Assembly (NCBI RefSeq): GCF_014529535.1
Contig: NW_023503584.1
Coordinates: 1,340,190-1,404,189, forward strand
From: Bradysia coprophila
Lineage: Eukaryota; Arthropoda; Insecta; Diptera; Sciaridae
Direction: 5' to 3'
Length of the DNA: 64,000 bases
Shown here in pieces: positions 1 through 9,892 of the stretch. The translations under genes were made by a program, and so were the position numbers. The notes below the pieces were generated by a model. The model had not been told where the DNA came from. It searched no databases and saw nothing but the letters and a program-made list of their open reading frames with translations. Every line of letters begins with the position of its first letter. The first letter of the stretch is position 1.

Positions 1-31
1 GACTTTATGTTTTAAGAAAAGCAGAATTTAC

Positions 32-1100
32 CATTTCTGGACTAAAATAGTAGGGGGTGCCCAGGACAGTCTGGGCATGAATTTTTGTGGTCATTATTTT
101 GCTGATGCCAAAATCTCCAATTTTAACAGTTCCCCGTGAATTTAGAAAGACGTTAGCTGTTTTGAGATCTCTGAAAACGATTCAACCACCAATTCAGTCA
201 ACGAATTTTTGCACAACAATACAAACATGTACCGACCGATGCATAATGTTTTCCAGATGCATGTAGTTGATTGCACTGGTGATCTGTTCAAATACGGTTA
301 GAATGTATCGTTCCGGCATGTAATCTTTTTCGGCTTCCTTTTGAGATAAAATTTGGGCCAATGTCCCACCATTCGCGTATTCCATTTCAATCAACAAGAC
401 ATTTCCTCGAATAAAACTGCCTAGATAACTGTAAAATGGCAACATCATTCACATCATCTGTTATCGACAAGGACGACCATAAATAAATAACTCTAGCTAA
501 CGTCGTCTTATATATCAAAATGAATGTTAAAACAAATGAAGTAAAAGATTACATTTACATCCATTCAAAATAATGAGATCAAATAAAGTAATAGATTCGA
601 TAACTGTCCTAATGATATGATTGTCGTCTGTGAAAGTTTAAAGTGATTTTCTCCCACAAACCTACCAAATAATGTTGGGATGATGAAGTTTCGAAAACAC
701 TTCGACCTCGTTCATAGCCAGCTCTTTTTCCATTTTGGTCAGATTAATCAAATTGATTTGCTTTAGAACCACCTGAGTATTGTTCGACTTTCTGATGTAC
801 AAAATTGCAACACCAAACGAACCTTTTTCGATTAAATTAATTTAGTATTATCCTAGTCAGTTTACTTGAAACAAGAAATGCACCTCGACCAACCACTTTC
901 ACTTTTTCATATTCGGGCAATTCAATCTCCTCTTCGTCGACGGTTATAATTTCCTTTTTCTCGTCTATCACATCGACTGCCACTTGGGTCTTTGATATTG
1001 CTAACGATGAACTCACAGTCGTGGTATTATTTAAGAAACCATTGGTCGTCCCATTTCTACTTGCCGTTGTTTGTTTCAATTTATTTAACAATTCCGTCAT
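32..1100 (-). CDS. NIMA-related (Nek8/Nek9-like) protein kinase, 5' part
   Basis: Serine/threonine kinase of the NEK family, running off the left edge of the window. Four exons read on the minus strand: 1100-884, 822-666, 428-237 and 170-32, about 235 codons with consistent phases and introns of 61, 237 and 66 bp. I start at the ATG at 1100; the frame is open upstream but has no ATG there. A roughly 60-residue Ser/Thr/Asn-rich leader precedes the kinase domain. Kinase motifs in order: glycine loop GRGSFG (split by intron 1), the ATP lysine in VVLKQI, HPNII, catalytic HRDLKTAN (split by intron 3), DFG in IGDFGISK, and GTPYYFSPEM before the donor at the edge. HRDLKTAN with the GTPYYFSPE activation segment is typical of NEKs, and the long leader fits the Drosophila niki/Nek8-9 group, whose members usually carry RCC1 repeats after the kinase; those would lie outside the window. 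A short dispersed repeat sits in intron 2. Confidence 0.85.
455..650. repeat. Short dispersed repeat (GAAGTAA family), copy in kinase intron
   Basis: About 190 bp inside the second intron of the kinase. It begins with CATCTGTTATCGA and later has GTTAAAACAAATGAAGTAAA and AATAGATTCGATAA. The same blocks in the same order recur at about 13634-13750 and, inverted, at 14680-14850, with shorter matches near 31290, 61550 and 63725. It is probably a SINE- or MITE-like family; no coding capacity. Confidence 0.6.
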
Positions 1101-2596
1101 TTTCGATTTACTTTCTTGTTTCAAAGAAACGTTGAAACTGTATTGTTGTGGTCATCATATCCAGGACAACGGACAATATGAATGGAAGAGATGATTTAGT
1201 GCTAATGTGACCTTTTGTGTCAGTCTGTTGAAATTTTTAGATCAACAAACTCGATAGGACTTAATCATCAACATGAGTCTGTTGATTTATTGCCATTTTA
1301 TCGACTGATTCAATCTCATATTACTACCGCTGTGTTGAATTGTAATATAATGCAAAATAATGCTTTAAATACCGATATGCCATCCTTTACGACAACATAT
1401 ACAACCATTTGTTGGTCTTAACAATTTTGAAAATTTGCCGGCCATTATTTAACCATTTTTGTTTTCAGATGTCCGGTGTGAAAACTTTATTTTCTCCCCA
1501 TGAGCTGTCACTTTGTTTTTCTTTTTAAAGATTCTATCTCGGATTGTTGTTTTCTTTTCGTTAAGAAATAGTAGATTACGTCTTTGTTTGGAACTTTCTA
1601 TTTTACCAGGTGTTACGTTTGGCAACCACCACCACACAAGGCAAAATACATAACTCCAAACAATTACGTAAGCTATTTTACTCACTAATGCATGTGACCT
1701 CGGGAAAAAAGTGGAAAATTTCTCCTCCAAACTGCACGGTCTGGTTGAACAAAATTTAAATTGTGTCACGACACCACCTCTGATTTTTCTTCATGTTCTG
1801 GTTGAGAGACTCGGAATTTAGTTTCCGGATCCGCCCGGCCGCTTCGGAGAACCGGCATACCTGGCCGTCCGGAACCCACGAGTCAATTTGAATACAGATT
1901 GTTATCGCAACGGATAGATGGACTAATTCTAAGCTCATCTGTGTTAAAATGGCTTCACTCGACAACCTGGCCACGTAGCCAGCTAAAGTCGAAAATTCTA
2001 CATTTTTGGATGGTGATAATGTCCTAGACGAAAAGAGTTTGAAACTCTTTGAATTGCGATATTGGTACATGATTGTGTGCTCTATTAGACACCGTGAATG
2101 GTCTTTACAAAGGTCATCTGAATTGTACAATATTTACAAAAGTTTATTTTCACCATCCTCGGCGAAACTTGGACTCAACTGTAATACACAGGTTGACCCT
2201 GTCTGCAACAGTTATGTCTGATCAGCCTGTCGTCTCAGCTTTAAAAAGGTACCAAACTTGCCATACAAGACTCACAACAAGTGTCTGCTACGGCATTTTG
2301 TTTGCAGCAAGGTCACTCTACGACGAAATTTTAAATTTATTATCTATTTTTCCGTTCCTTTAGGGTGAGTGGTATTGTTCTAGGAGTAATTATACCTAGG
2401 TATCAACTCTTAATAAATCAGTGGTTTAAGTTATTTGAAGCATTTCTTACAATGATTTCGTGTATCTGGAGTCGGATCAAGCTGATTTCCACATTTCCCT
2501 AAAACTACCCTCATGTTGGAATTTCATATTTTTTCCACTCGATAAAGAAATAACTATTGAACATCTAGACATCTGCTGCTGCTATATTAGTAAACA
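1101..2596. other. Intergenic, no recognisable gene
   Basis: About 1.5 kb upstream of the kinase start, so it probably contains that gene's 5' UTR and promoter. Short open frames exist on both strands, but none has recognisable motifs, splice partners or a plausible start context. Confidence 0.5.
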
Positions 2597-2601
2597 GCTA
2601 T

Positions 2602-4196
2602 ATTAGGCCTGTTCATTTTAGAGAAATAGTCTCAAATTCATCTGGCATGGTGTCTATCTGGTCCGGAAGGCTAAAATATTGGACCCGTATTTTTTTTTAG
2701 AATTTAAAAAAATAGTTTAGATCTGGGGAGCGAAGCATTTGTTCATATGTACGAATGCGTTGGTTAGAAGAGTAAAAAAGATGTACACCATCATTCTCCT
2801 CTCTTCTAACCAACGCTTTCGTACATTTCAACAAATGCTTCGCTCCCCAGATCTAAACTATTTTTTAAAATTCTAAAAAAAACATAGCTAACGCCGACCC
2901 GTACGAAACACCTATTCGTATCAAAAGCCTTTAATGTGAAACTCTTCATTTCTCTTACTTCATTTTCTTCTCTGCTGAAAAACTATTCTCCCTTTAAAAT
3001 CACTTACATTATCCACTCTTTGCCTTGTTATCATATACAACTAAATTGCCGGAGGCAATATAGACAGCCCCGTACGAAGACAAATTTCATAAATTCCTAT
3101 TTAAACAGCTATATACCGCTATATTTAACTATATTTCACTATAAATAAACATTTCACAGATAAATATATGCTATTATATAGCTCTATATGCCTGTATATA
3201 GCTCAATATAGCTGTATATAGGTTTTTGTAGATGTCCGTATATGGAATTCCTGAAACCCCACACACATAACAAATTATTTCCATGTTAACAGAAACTATC
3301 TAAGTACAAATTTTCCCACTTTATATCGTTTTACTAAAATCCAATATGGCCGCCGGCAGCCATTTTGTTAGGAGACCGGAAATAGTACCGACGCTTTACA
3401 TTCGTTAATACCTTTCAAACAAAAAAAAATGCATGAAATTCGGTCAAAATTTACTCGAGATATTGTCAAAATACACCACGTTCACTGTACTTCCGAGTAG
3501 CCAGATAAGAGCTCACTCCAAGAGACCTAGCTCACGCTCCGGAGAACATAATTTCATAATTTCCCTGATTGGTACGGTCAATACCTATCTAATAAAGCTA
3601 AAACAGACGAAATATGTTCAAATGTGGCCGACCTACAAGCAAAAACTGCTTGCCGCCCTGTGCCTGTTCCACACCAAGGGGTCTAACTCACGAGTCGGTC
3701 ATCCGATTTCCATAAACTTTTTTTTTTGTCGATCGGTATTGTAAATACCTTTTATTTGACGTATCACTTACAAGTTAAACGTTTAAATGTCCGGAGATAT
3801 CTTCGAAAAACCGTAAAGCACTTATTGGGCCACAGCTCGGGAGGGGTCGATCCAAAATCACTCATCTTCGAACTTAGCCTGTCTTTTGACATTACCAAAC
3901 GGGAAAAAAAAGAATTTTCAAAATCGGATGCGTTTTACTCAAGTTATCGTGCAGACAGACAGACGGACAGACGGACATTTTTTTTTCGCGGATTTGGCAT
4001 CTCTAGACAACCACAATAGGTTTCCCCTTACTCAGGGAGTCCAATTCGACGTGTTACAAACGTATGCGTAAACCTATAAGACCCCAGTACTTCGTACGGG
4101 TCTAAAAATACGGGTCCAATATTTTAGCCTTCCGGACCAGATAGACACCATGCCAGATGAATTTGAGACTATTTCTCTAAAATGAACAGGCCTAAT
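2602..4196. mobile_element. Long-arm foldback element with a 1.2 kb element inserted in one arm
   Basis: The ends are inverted copies, starting ATTAGGCCTGTTCATTTTAG and ending with its complement. The arm continues inward for about 180 bp to a short loop near 2775-2800. The left arm is about 2602-2775. The right arm is broken into 2800-2880 and 4104-4196 by the repeat at 2881-4103. GCTAT stands immediately outside both ends (2597-2601 and 4197-4201), an apparent 5-bp target duplication. Without the insert the element would be a palindrome of about 370 bp. No transposase frame was seen, so it is non-autonomous. Confidence 0.75.
2881..4103 (+). mobile_element. 1.2 kb interspersed repeat, copy 1 (nested)
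   Basis: It begins AACATAGCTAACGCCGACCC and ends TTCGTACGGGTCT. Sub-terminal inverted repeats GACCCGTACGAA lie near each end. The interior has a run of TATATAGC-like motifs (about 3110-3230), a CAGACAGACGGACAGACGG microsatellite (about 3953-3976) and several oligo-A/T stretches. Short frames inside it have no family motifs and are chance. Copies: 20147-21308 (inverted, near full length) and 39866-40442 (truncated). Family unknown; probably a non-autonomous DNA transposon. Confidence 0.7.
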
Positions 4197-4201
4197 GCTA
4201 T

Positions 4202-4840
4202 ATTGATCTGCTAATAAAAAGTGTTGTTGTCTCGTTTTCGCTTATGTGATAATAGTAGATTACATTGGATGCTGCGGAGGTAGTTCATTACATGAGGGAA
4301 CAATTTTGTGATACGAGCCGAACTCACAAGTGTGGTTTTAAGCAACAAGCTTTGGAAACGGTTATTTTGACAAGTGTAGAGTTTGCATATCAGAGCCAAA
4401 GGCGAGGTATGCAACCACACATTATTGAGATAGTAGCAAACTCAACTTTCATAGCCAAAATGTTTCGATTCAAACATGATCCTTGCCGATCCTGCAATAC
4501 TGAAACATACCATTTGTTGTGCAATTTTGTTTACATTACTTAGTAACGAAGGATTGTGAACGTTTACGCCCATTCAAGCCCTTGTACGTATCTGACCCTG
4601 TTCAGTTCTCCTATGCGATGATTTTTGATTTTTACTAAGTGCGTCCTATAACCTTGTGTTGTTGCGTTATCTTCTGCTGCTATCTTAGAATTATTACTTT
4701 TCAAATTGCAACAATCCATGGATACATTACACCCAATAATTGAATAAAAATTCTTTATTTCCAGTAATAAAATTAAGAATTACATTCGATTTCAGCAACA
4801 ATAAGATTACGTTCATTGCTTTCTTTATTTTATCATTTCA
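4202..4840. other. Intergenic; upstream region of the GH18 gene
   Basis: One open frame at 4265-4543 encodes a short Cys/His-rich tail (CRSCNTETYHLLC) that could be a decayed retroelement end; this is too weak to call. A TTTCAG at 4836-4841, about 90 bp before the GH18 start, could be the acceptor of a 5' UTR intron. Confidence 0.3.
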
Positions 4841-4929
4841 GACACACTGACTAATTCGTTTCACAACGACAACAAAACGAATATTTGAGCCGCTCATTAC
4901 TCGTTACCAGAAGCCTACCGACATTCATC

Positions 4930-6158
4930 ATGAAAACAGTCGAAATAATTTTCAAATTGTTGTTGAGCATCATCTTTCTGATACATTTCTCAAGCGGTGA
5001 ATGGTTACCAAAAGTTGTGCTACCGGAAAAAATCATTGTGGGCTATGCGACTTGGGATCAGTGTGACGATAAAATAATTCGAGCAGCGGAAGAGGGCGTA
5101 AATACAATAATTTGGTTTTCAATCGATTTGCTTCATAATTACACCACGGCCAGACCGTACATTAACCGAGGTCCCGATCCAGATTGTGTGGCTCAAATTG
5201 CGAAAAAGCTGAGGGATATGAATCTGGAAACCGTTCATCTAATATCCATTGGCGGTTGGAATGCTCTGCATCCTGACACGACCAATACTGCTGAGCAAAT
5301 TTTTATTGAGTGGAAACGATGGAACAGCGAAGTGATAGCAAAATCGGACCTAGAATTTTCCGGATACGACGGAATCGATTGGGATATTGAAGGTACCGAT
5401 GATGTTGCGAACGAACGAAATCATTTTAAAGTTGAGACGCTAGATTTGATGGGAAAACTTTCCCTGCTAATGAAACAAGATGGCTATATTGTGGCTATGG
5501 CACCAGCTGAATCGTATCTGGATCCCTCTACATCAACTTTCGACAGAAGCTTGAGGCACACCTATTCTGAATGGGACCCAATCGTACCGAATTTCAGCTA
5601 TCGCGGCAGAAATACGTACGGGTATCTGCTGTCTCGATATGGCTCGACTGTGGTCGGAACCGCTGAGAACGGTCTAGAGATAACAGAAGAAACATTCGAC
5701 TTCGTCACTATACAACTTTACGAAGGCTACAGTCACTGCTTGTACAACACTTCCATACTGAACCAACCTGCTTCCGAATACATCCAAAATATTGTTCAAC
5801 GTTTTCATCGGGGATGGAATGTTGAATTTTCTTCGGATCCGGAGCTACTTTGGAACACAACACGTGTACAAGTTCCATCCGCGAGACTCGTTATCGGATT
5901 GGCAAATGGCTGGGCGGATAACACCAAGTTTTTGTTGTTGAACAGCACTGAAGTTGGGCTGGGATACAAATATTTGGAGGAAATAGGCCTGGCTCCGAAA
6001 GGGTTTGGATTTTGGGATATTTTTGATGAGGGCCGTGCAACGTATAGAGGAGATGTGGTATGGCTGGCTAAGGAGTTGAACGAAATTATGAACATCAGAA
6101 ATTCAGGTGGAAAGTATGGAATCGGTTCTTTGTGCTTGATATTATGTGGTCTGATCAT

Positions 6159-6189
<31 letters not shown>

Positions 6190-6231
6190 TTTCGTCAATG
6201 GCATCCGCCCCCTGACTACTTGCATTTTTAA
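4930..6231 (+). CDS. Secreted GH18 glycosidase (chitinase-like), intronless
   Basis: Glycoside hydrolase family 18 protein, 433 residues from the ATG at 4930. The start is chosen because it opens a clear signal peptide (MKTVEIIFKLLLSIIFLIHF, cleaved near SSG-EW). GH18 landmarks: GYATW (beta-1), SIGGW, catalytic DGIDWDIE at residues 147-154 (D147, D150, D152 and acid E154 all present), AMAPAE, QLYEGY and FGFWDI near the end of the barrel. It should therefore be catalytically competent on chitin or a related amino-sugar polymer. There is no chitin-binding domain and no intron. Several NxT/NxS sites fit secretion. It does not read like the usual insect Cht/IDGF groups and looks closer to single-domain microbial types; a transfer origin is possible but untested. 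The C-terminal hydrophobic tail is partly encoded by the poly(T) at 6161-6185, the tail of the LINE inserted here, so the native C-terminus has been replaced. Confidence 0.85.
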
Positions 6232-6581
6232 TTTTACAATAAAAGAACAGAAAAAGATTATACATGTCAAGTTGAATGATAAAAAATAGGACAAAAACAT
6301 AAATAAAAACATTCACCAACGTCACATAGGAGTGAGTCACGTCTCGTTTGACCAATAACCAGAAAGTCGTCAATAGATCGTTTTCTGAGCCACCTGGAAA
6401 TGAACGGTTAGTGGTTAGCGGGAGCCAGTCGACTAGACTGGCTCGATTCGGCACAAGTCGATAAGACTCGGAGTTAAGTCGTGAGACCACTTTTTAAAGT
6501 CGTGAGACCTAAATAACCTAATCGATACCGATTAGAAAAAGAACCATAGGTCCAGCATATTTGCAAGTGAAATGAAATCAG

Positions 6582-9500
6582 TCATGACATTTTGATCTTA
6601 CCATTCAATTTGATTGGAATCTTCAACATTCTAACAGTCGTTTTGAATGAGTTCCGCGGCATACCCTGAAACCAAAGCTGTGAGAAACGGTTAAATTCCA
6701 AGCACATGTTATTTATTGGTTCATGGTAACCATACTTAGTCCTGTGTTCATCGACAATGAGTAAATCGTCAGCTCGAGTGGGACGAGGATTTAGAGTAAT
6801 TCTTCTTGTTATTTCAAATGAATCAAGACCACCACTTAAAAGGTCAAAAGTAAACAATGCACAGGCATTTATCCTGCGTCTAGCAAGCGGTTCAATGTCG
6901 ATGGAGCAACATCTGTCAATGTAAGGTGGAAGTTTATAGTTCTCGTCACGTCTCACTGATCGTCTGAGTGCAAACATCAAAAACTTCTTCTGAATCGATT
7001 CAATCCTATCAATGAAAGTTTCTTGATACGGGTGCCAAACGACCGAAGCATATTCCAGATATGAACGCACATGTGCGAAATATAAACTCTTCAAGGTTTT
7101 GACATTCTTAAACTCCTTACAAGTCCTGATGACAAAACCGAGCATCGAATAAGACTTAGCGATTACGTATTCGACGTGTTTACCAAAGGTCAGTTTTTCA
7201 TCCATGAGAACTCCTAAGTCTTTCACCAGTTTCAAGCGAGTCACCACAGTATCGTTGATAGAGTAATTGAATTCAATCTTTGACCTTTTGCGAGTGAAAG
7301 ACATCACATTGCATTTTCTTACGTTTAAATAAAGCTGGTTGACTTCGCACCACCGTAAGAACCTGTTCAAATCTCTCTGAAGAGCAGTAGCATCAAGTAC
7401 AGTTTTGATCACTTTGAAGATCTTCAAATCGTCTGCATACAACAGATGAGTAGAGGAAGAAAAAACTTTCGTGACATCGTTCATGAACAATATGAACAGA
7501 AGAGGGCCAAGATGGCTACCTTGAGGAACGCCAGACGTCACATTAAAAGTCATAGATGACCACCCAGACAACTTTACGAACTGTGTACGTCCGCTTAGAT
7601 AAGACGCAATCCACGCCAACACCTCAGAATGAACTCCAAACTTCTTCAATTTGAATAAAAGAATTGAATGCTTTACTCGGTCAAAAGCTTTTTGGAAATC
7701 AGTGTAAATGACATCTAGCTGATGTTTAGACTCCATGACTTTAGTCGCATGACTTACAAACTCCACTAAATTCGTCGCTGTAGACCTTCGTTTCATAAAG
7801 CCATGCTGAGATTTCGAAATCACGTTATTAAATTTCTCGGTTAAGATTTTAGTTACGACGGCTTCGAACAGTTTTCCAATAGTTGGCAGAATAGCAACAC
7901 CTCTGTAATTTTCTACGTCACTCCTAGATCCACTCTTGTAAATCGGTGTAATATACGACGATTTCCATCTCGTAGGAAACTTACCAGTTGAGAGTGATGA
8001 GTTAAAAATGCGGAGAAGTGGATAAGACAGACTATCAGCGCAGTTCTTCAAAAGAACGGGTGAGATTTTGTCAGGCCCTTCGCCCTTACTGGTGTCAATA
8101 CCACGTAAATGGCTCACAACATTTTCAATAGTAAAAGAAATCGATCCAACATCAACAAGTTGATCAATGTGGTAAAACTTACGGGACAGGTCTGATTCAC
8201 TCTCGTTATCAGTAACATAGACACTTTGAAAGAACTCGGCGAATAAACTACAGGATTCAATAGGACTGGAAGATTTTTTATCTCTTTTACGCATCGTTGA
8301 AGGATAGCCTACAGTTTTCTTGCGCGACTTCACAAACGACCAAAACCTTGACGGATCCGATGTCAGCATTTTCTCAGTCTTTGTCAGATACCTGCTAAAA
8401 GCCAAATCACGCACAGTGCGAAATTCTTTACTTAACGACAAAAAAACCATCTCTAATCTAGATCTCTCAGTGGGGTCAGTCTCAGAATTAAGGCGCTTAC
8501 TAGCTTTGCTCGTCCTATTTTTAAGGTTCCTTAGACGTTGGTTGTACCAAGGCGGGTCATCAATCGTCACTTTTTTCTTGAGAGGGACAAACCTTTCGAA
8601 ACCGGCTAAAAGCGTTTCATAAAGCAAATCAACAGCGACATCCACGTCAGAAACGTTCAACATCAGTTGATTCCAATCAACAGAGTCAAAATAACGGTTC
8701 AGACCGGAGAAGTCACCTTTCTTGAAGTTAAATTCAGTAGAAGACTCATCACATTCAACGCAATCGACTACGTCCGCGGAAAAGATAACCTCAATGGGAT
8801 AATGGTACAGGTCAACACGACTCAAAGGCTCAAGACACCTAGAAACGTTTGCCCCATTGGGGTTGCTGAAAAAAACAAGGTCCAGAATATCTCCATAAAA
8901 GTTGCGCTCGCCGTTGACTTGGTGAAGACCACTGCTCAACATGAGATAGATTATATCAGCTTTCGTTCCTTCACCAATCCCAGATGGTAGAAACACATTA
9001 GGCTCACAAGACTCGTCATCGCCATTCATCAGGTCGTCAACACTGTTGGCGTGGCTGTTGAGGGTGTCGGGCACCCAATCTACAAGACTGAGATTGAAAT
9101 CACCTAGGACGCACATTTCGTCATTCAGATCCAAATCGACAAAGTTCAATACTTTCTCCAGTGCATCACGATATTCGTTATAGACCAGTACTGAGGAGCC
9201 AGAAGGAATATAGATACAACAGATAAAGAGCGAATGATCCTGAAGTTGAACTTTTACCAACACCATTTCGACATTGTCTGTGCCAGGAACTAGGATACGA
9301 TCACTGGGGTAAGAGGTACGAACAGCAATCAACACGCCACCATACATCTGATGAACACTGTTCAAATGAGAACGATCAGTTCTGTAGACAGAGAATCGTT
9401 TAAGATCGAAAAGTTCACCATCGAAAAAAGAATCATTGAGAGAAGTCTCTGTCAAAGCAACAGCATCGTGGTCGCAAGACAAAACATTATTCGAGAAGTC

Positions 9501-9590
9501 AAACGTCTTAGTCCTTAATCCGCGAACGTTCTGATAATTCAACTTAAAACCACTTCTTGAAGTGGAAAAATTACATCTAGGGGAGTTCAT
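6582..9590 (-). CDS. LINE ORF2: AP-like endonuclease plus reverse transcriptase
   Basis: First in-frame ATG at 9590 gives 1002 residues; the frame is open to about 9866 with no earlier ATG. Endonuclease motifs: LNYQNVRGLRTK, ALTETSLND (catalytic Glu), GGVLIAV, CCIYIP and VLGDFNL. The usual C-terminal SDH motif reads DLYHYPI, so that position is altered. Reverse transcriptase motifs: WKSSYITPIYKSGS, NYRGVAILPTIGKLFE, QHGFMKRRST, DFQKAFDRV, SGVPQGSHLGPLLF and YADDLKIF with both catalytic Asp residues. The C-terminus has the SYLEYASVVWHPY block common in insect Jockey/CR1-type elements. No RNase H or zinc-knuckle region was seen. The intact frame suggests a recent insertion and that ORF2 may still be functional, although this copy has lost ORF1. 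Confidence 0.85.
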   Translation of the reverse strand: MNSPRCNFSTSRSGFKLNYQNVRGLRTKTFDFSNNVLSCDHDAVALTETSLNDSFFDGELFDLKRFSVYRTDRSHLNSVHQMYGGVLIAVRTSYPSDRILVPGTDNVEMVLVKVQLQDHSLFICCIYIPSGSSVLVYNEYRDALEKVLNFVDLDLNDEMCVLGDFNLSLVDWVPDTLNSHANSVDDLMNGDDESCEPNVFLPSGIGEGTKADIIYLMLSSGLHQVNGERNFYGDILDLVFFSNPNGANVSRCLEPLSRVDLYHYPIEVIFSADVVDCVECDESSTEFNFKKGDFSGLNRYFDSVDWNQLMLNVSDVDVAVDLLYETLLAGFERFVPLKKKVTIDDPPWYNQRLRNLKNRTSKASKRLNSETDPTERSRLEMVFLSLSKEFRTVRDLAFSRYLTKTEKMLTSDPSRFWSFVKSRKKTVGYPSTMRKRDKKSSSPIESCSLFAEFFQSVYVTDNESESDLSRKFYHIDQLVDVGSISFTIENVVSHLRGIDTSKGEGPDKISPVLLKNCADSLSYPLLRIFNSSLSTGKFPTRWKSSYITPIYKSGSRSDVENYRGVAILPTIGKLFEAVVTKILTEKFNNVISKSQHGFMKRRSTATNLVEFVSHATKVMESKHQLDVIYTDFQKAFDRVKHSILLFKLKKFGVHSEVLAWIASYLSGRTQFVKLSGWSSMTFNVTSGVPQGSHLGPLLFILFMNDVTKVFSSSTHLLYADDLKIFKVIKTVLDATALQRDLNRFLRWCEVNQLYLNVRKCNVMSFTRKRSKIEFNYSINDTVVTRLKLVKDLGVLMDEKLTFGKHVEYVIAKSYSMLGFVIRTCKEFKNVKTLKSLYFAHVRSYLEYASVVWHPYQETFIDRIESIQKKFLMFALRRSVRRDENYKLPPYIDRCCSIDIEPLARRRINACALFTFDLLSGGLDSFEITRRITLNPRPTRADDLLIVDEHRTKYGYHEPINNMCLEFNRFSQLWFQGMPRNSFKTTVRMLKIPIKLNGKIKMS

Positions 9591-9691
9591 TGAATCAGAA
9601 ACGGGACGTTGCGGATGAGATACAGCTGACTGAGACGGCTGAAAGTAGTCAGATATCAGAGGCTGCGACTCGCGGTCACGGAAAGAGCGAG

Positions 9692-9890
9692 TCAGTTGAC
9701 CGGATCTAATTGAATAAGCGGATCGTCTTGGGCAATAGGATCCGTATCCATCTGGCGAGGAGGCGACAAATGAGTCGGAGCTTCCGGTGGAAGATTGCCA
9801 GCAGTTGAGGACGTCTGCTTGGACGTCCAAGTTTGAGGTTTCGATAAAAAATCTCCAAAAGTGTTAGATTTAGGCTTCTTCAGAATTTTT
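9692..9890 (-). pseudogene. LINE ORF1 C-terminal remnant
   Basis: In another minus-strand frame the 5' end of the element reads a Pro/Thr/Asp-rich tail (LPPEAPTHLSPPRQ, then QDDPLIQLDPVN) ending in TGA at 9692-9694, overlapping the ORF2 reading frame. This fits the end of ORF1 in a two-ORF LINE. Everything upstream was lost by truncation. The element boundary is placed near 9890 because the frame closes there and the LINE-like composition stops. Confidence 0.5.
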
Positions 9891-9892
9891 CA

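Larger units (their letters stand above)
6161..9892 (-). mobile_element. 5'-truncated LINE (Jockey/CR1-group non-LTR retrotransposon)
   Basis: Minus-strand retroposon. Its poly(A) tail appears as the T-run at 6161-6185, preceded on its own strand by GACGAAATAAAT. The 3' UTR (about 6186-6581) contains a 9-bp-stem hairpin GAGCCAGTC/GACTGGCTC at 6422-6444, a plausible recognition structure for target-primed reverse transcription. ORF2 is uninterrupted and only a tail of ORF1 is kept, so the copy is 5'-truncated, the usual outcome for LINEs. I found no convincing target duplication: the bases before the tail (GGTCTGATCATAT) are not repeated near 9890. An AATAAA at 9934-9939 just beyond the 5' end may have been the GH18 gene's original polyadenylation signal. 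Confidence 0.85.

Noticed and set aside
1756-2130. 124-codon minus-strand frame in a locally GC-richer stretch
   Set aside because: No motif in any frame; starts on a non-ATG codon and shows no splice partners.
3433-4071. Overlapping open frames (MKFGQNLLEI...) also seen at 20179-20819 and 40178-40603
   Set aside because: They recur only because the 1.2 kb repeat recurs; the frames differ between copies and have no protein family features.
4265-4543. 92-codon frame with a Cys/His-rich tail
   Set aside because: Slight resemblance to LINE C-termini only; too short and degenerate to assign.
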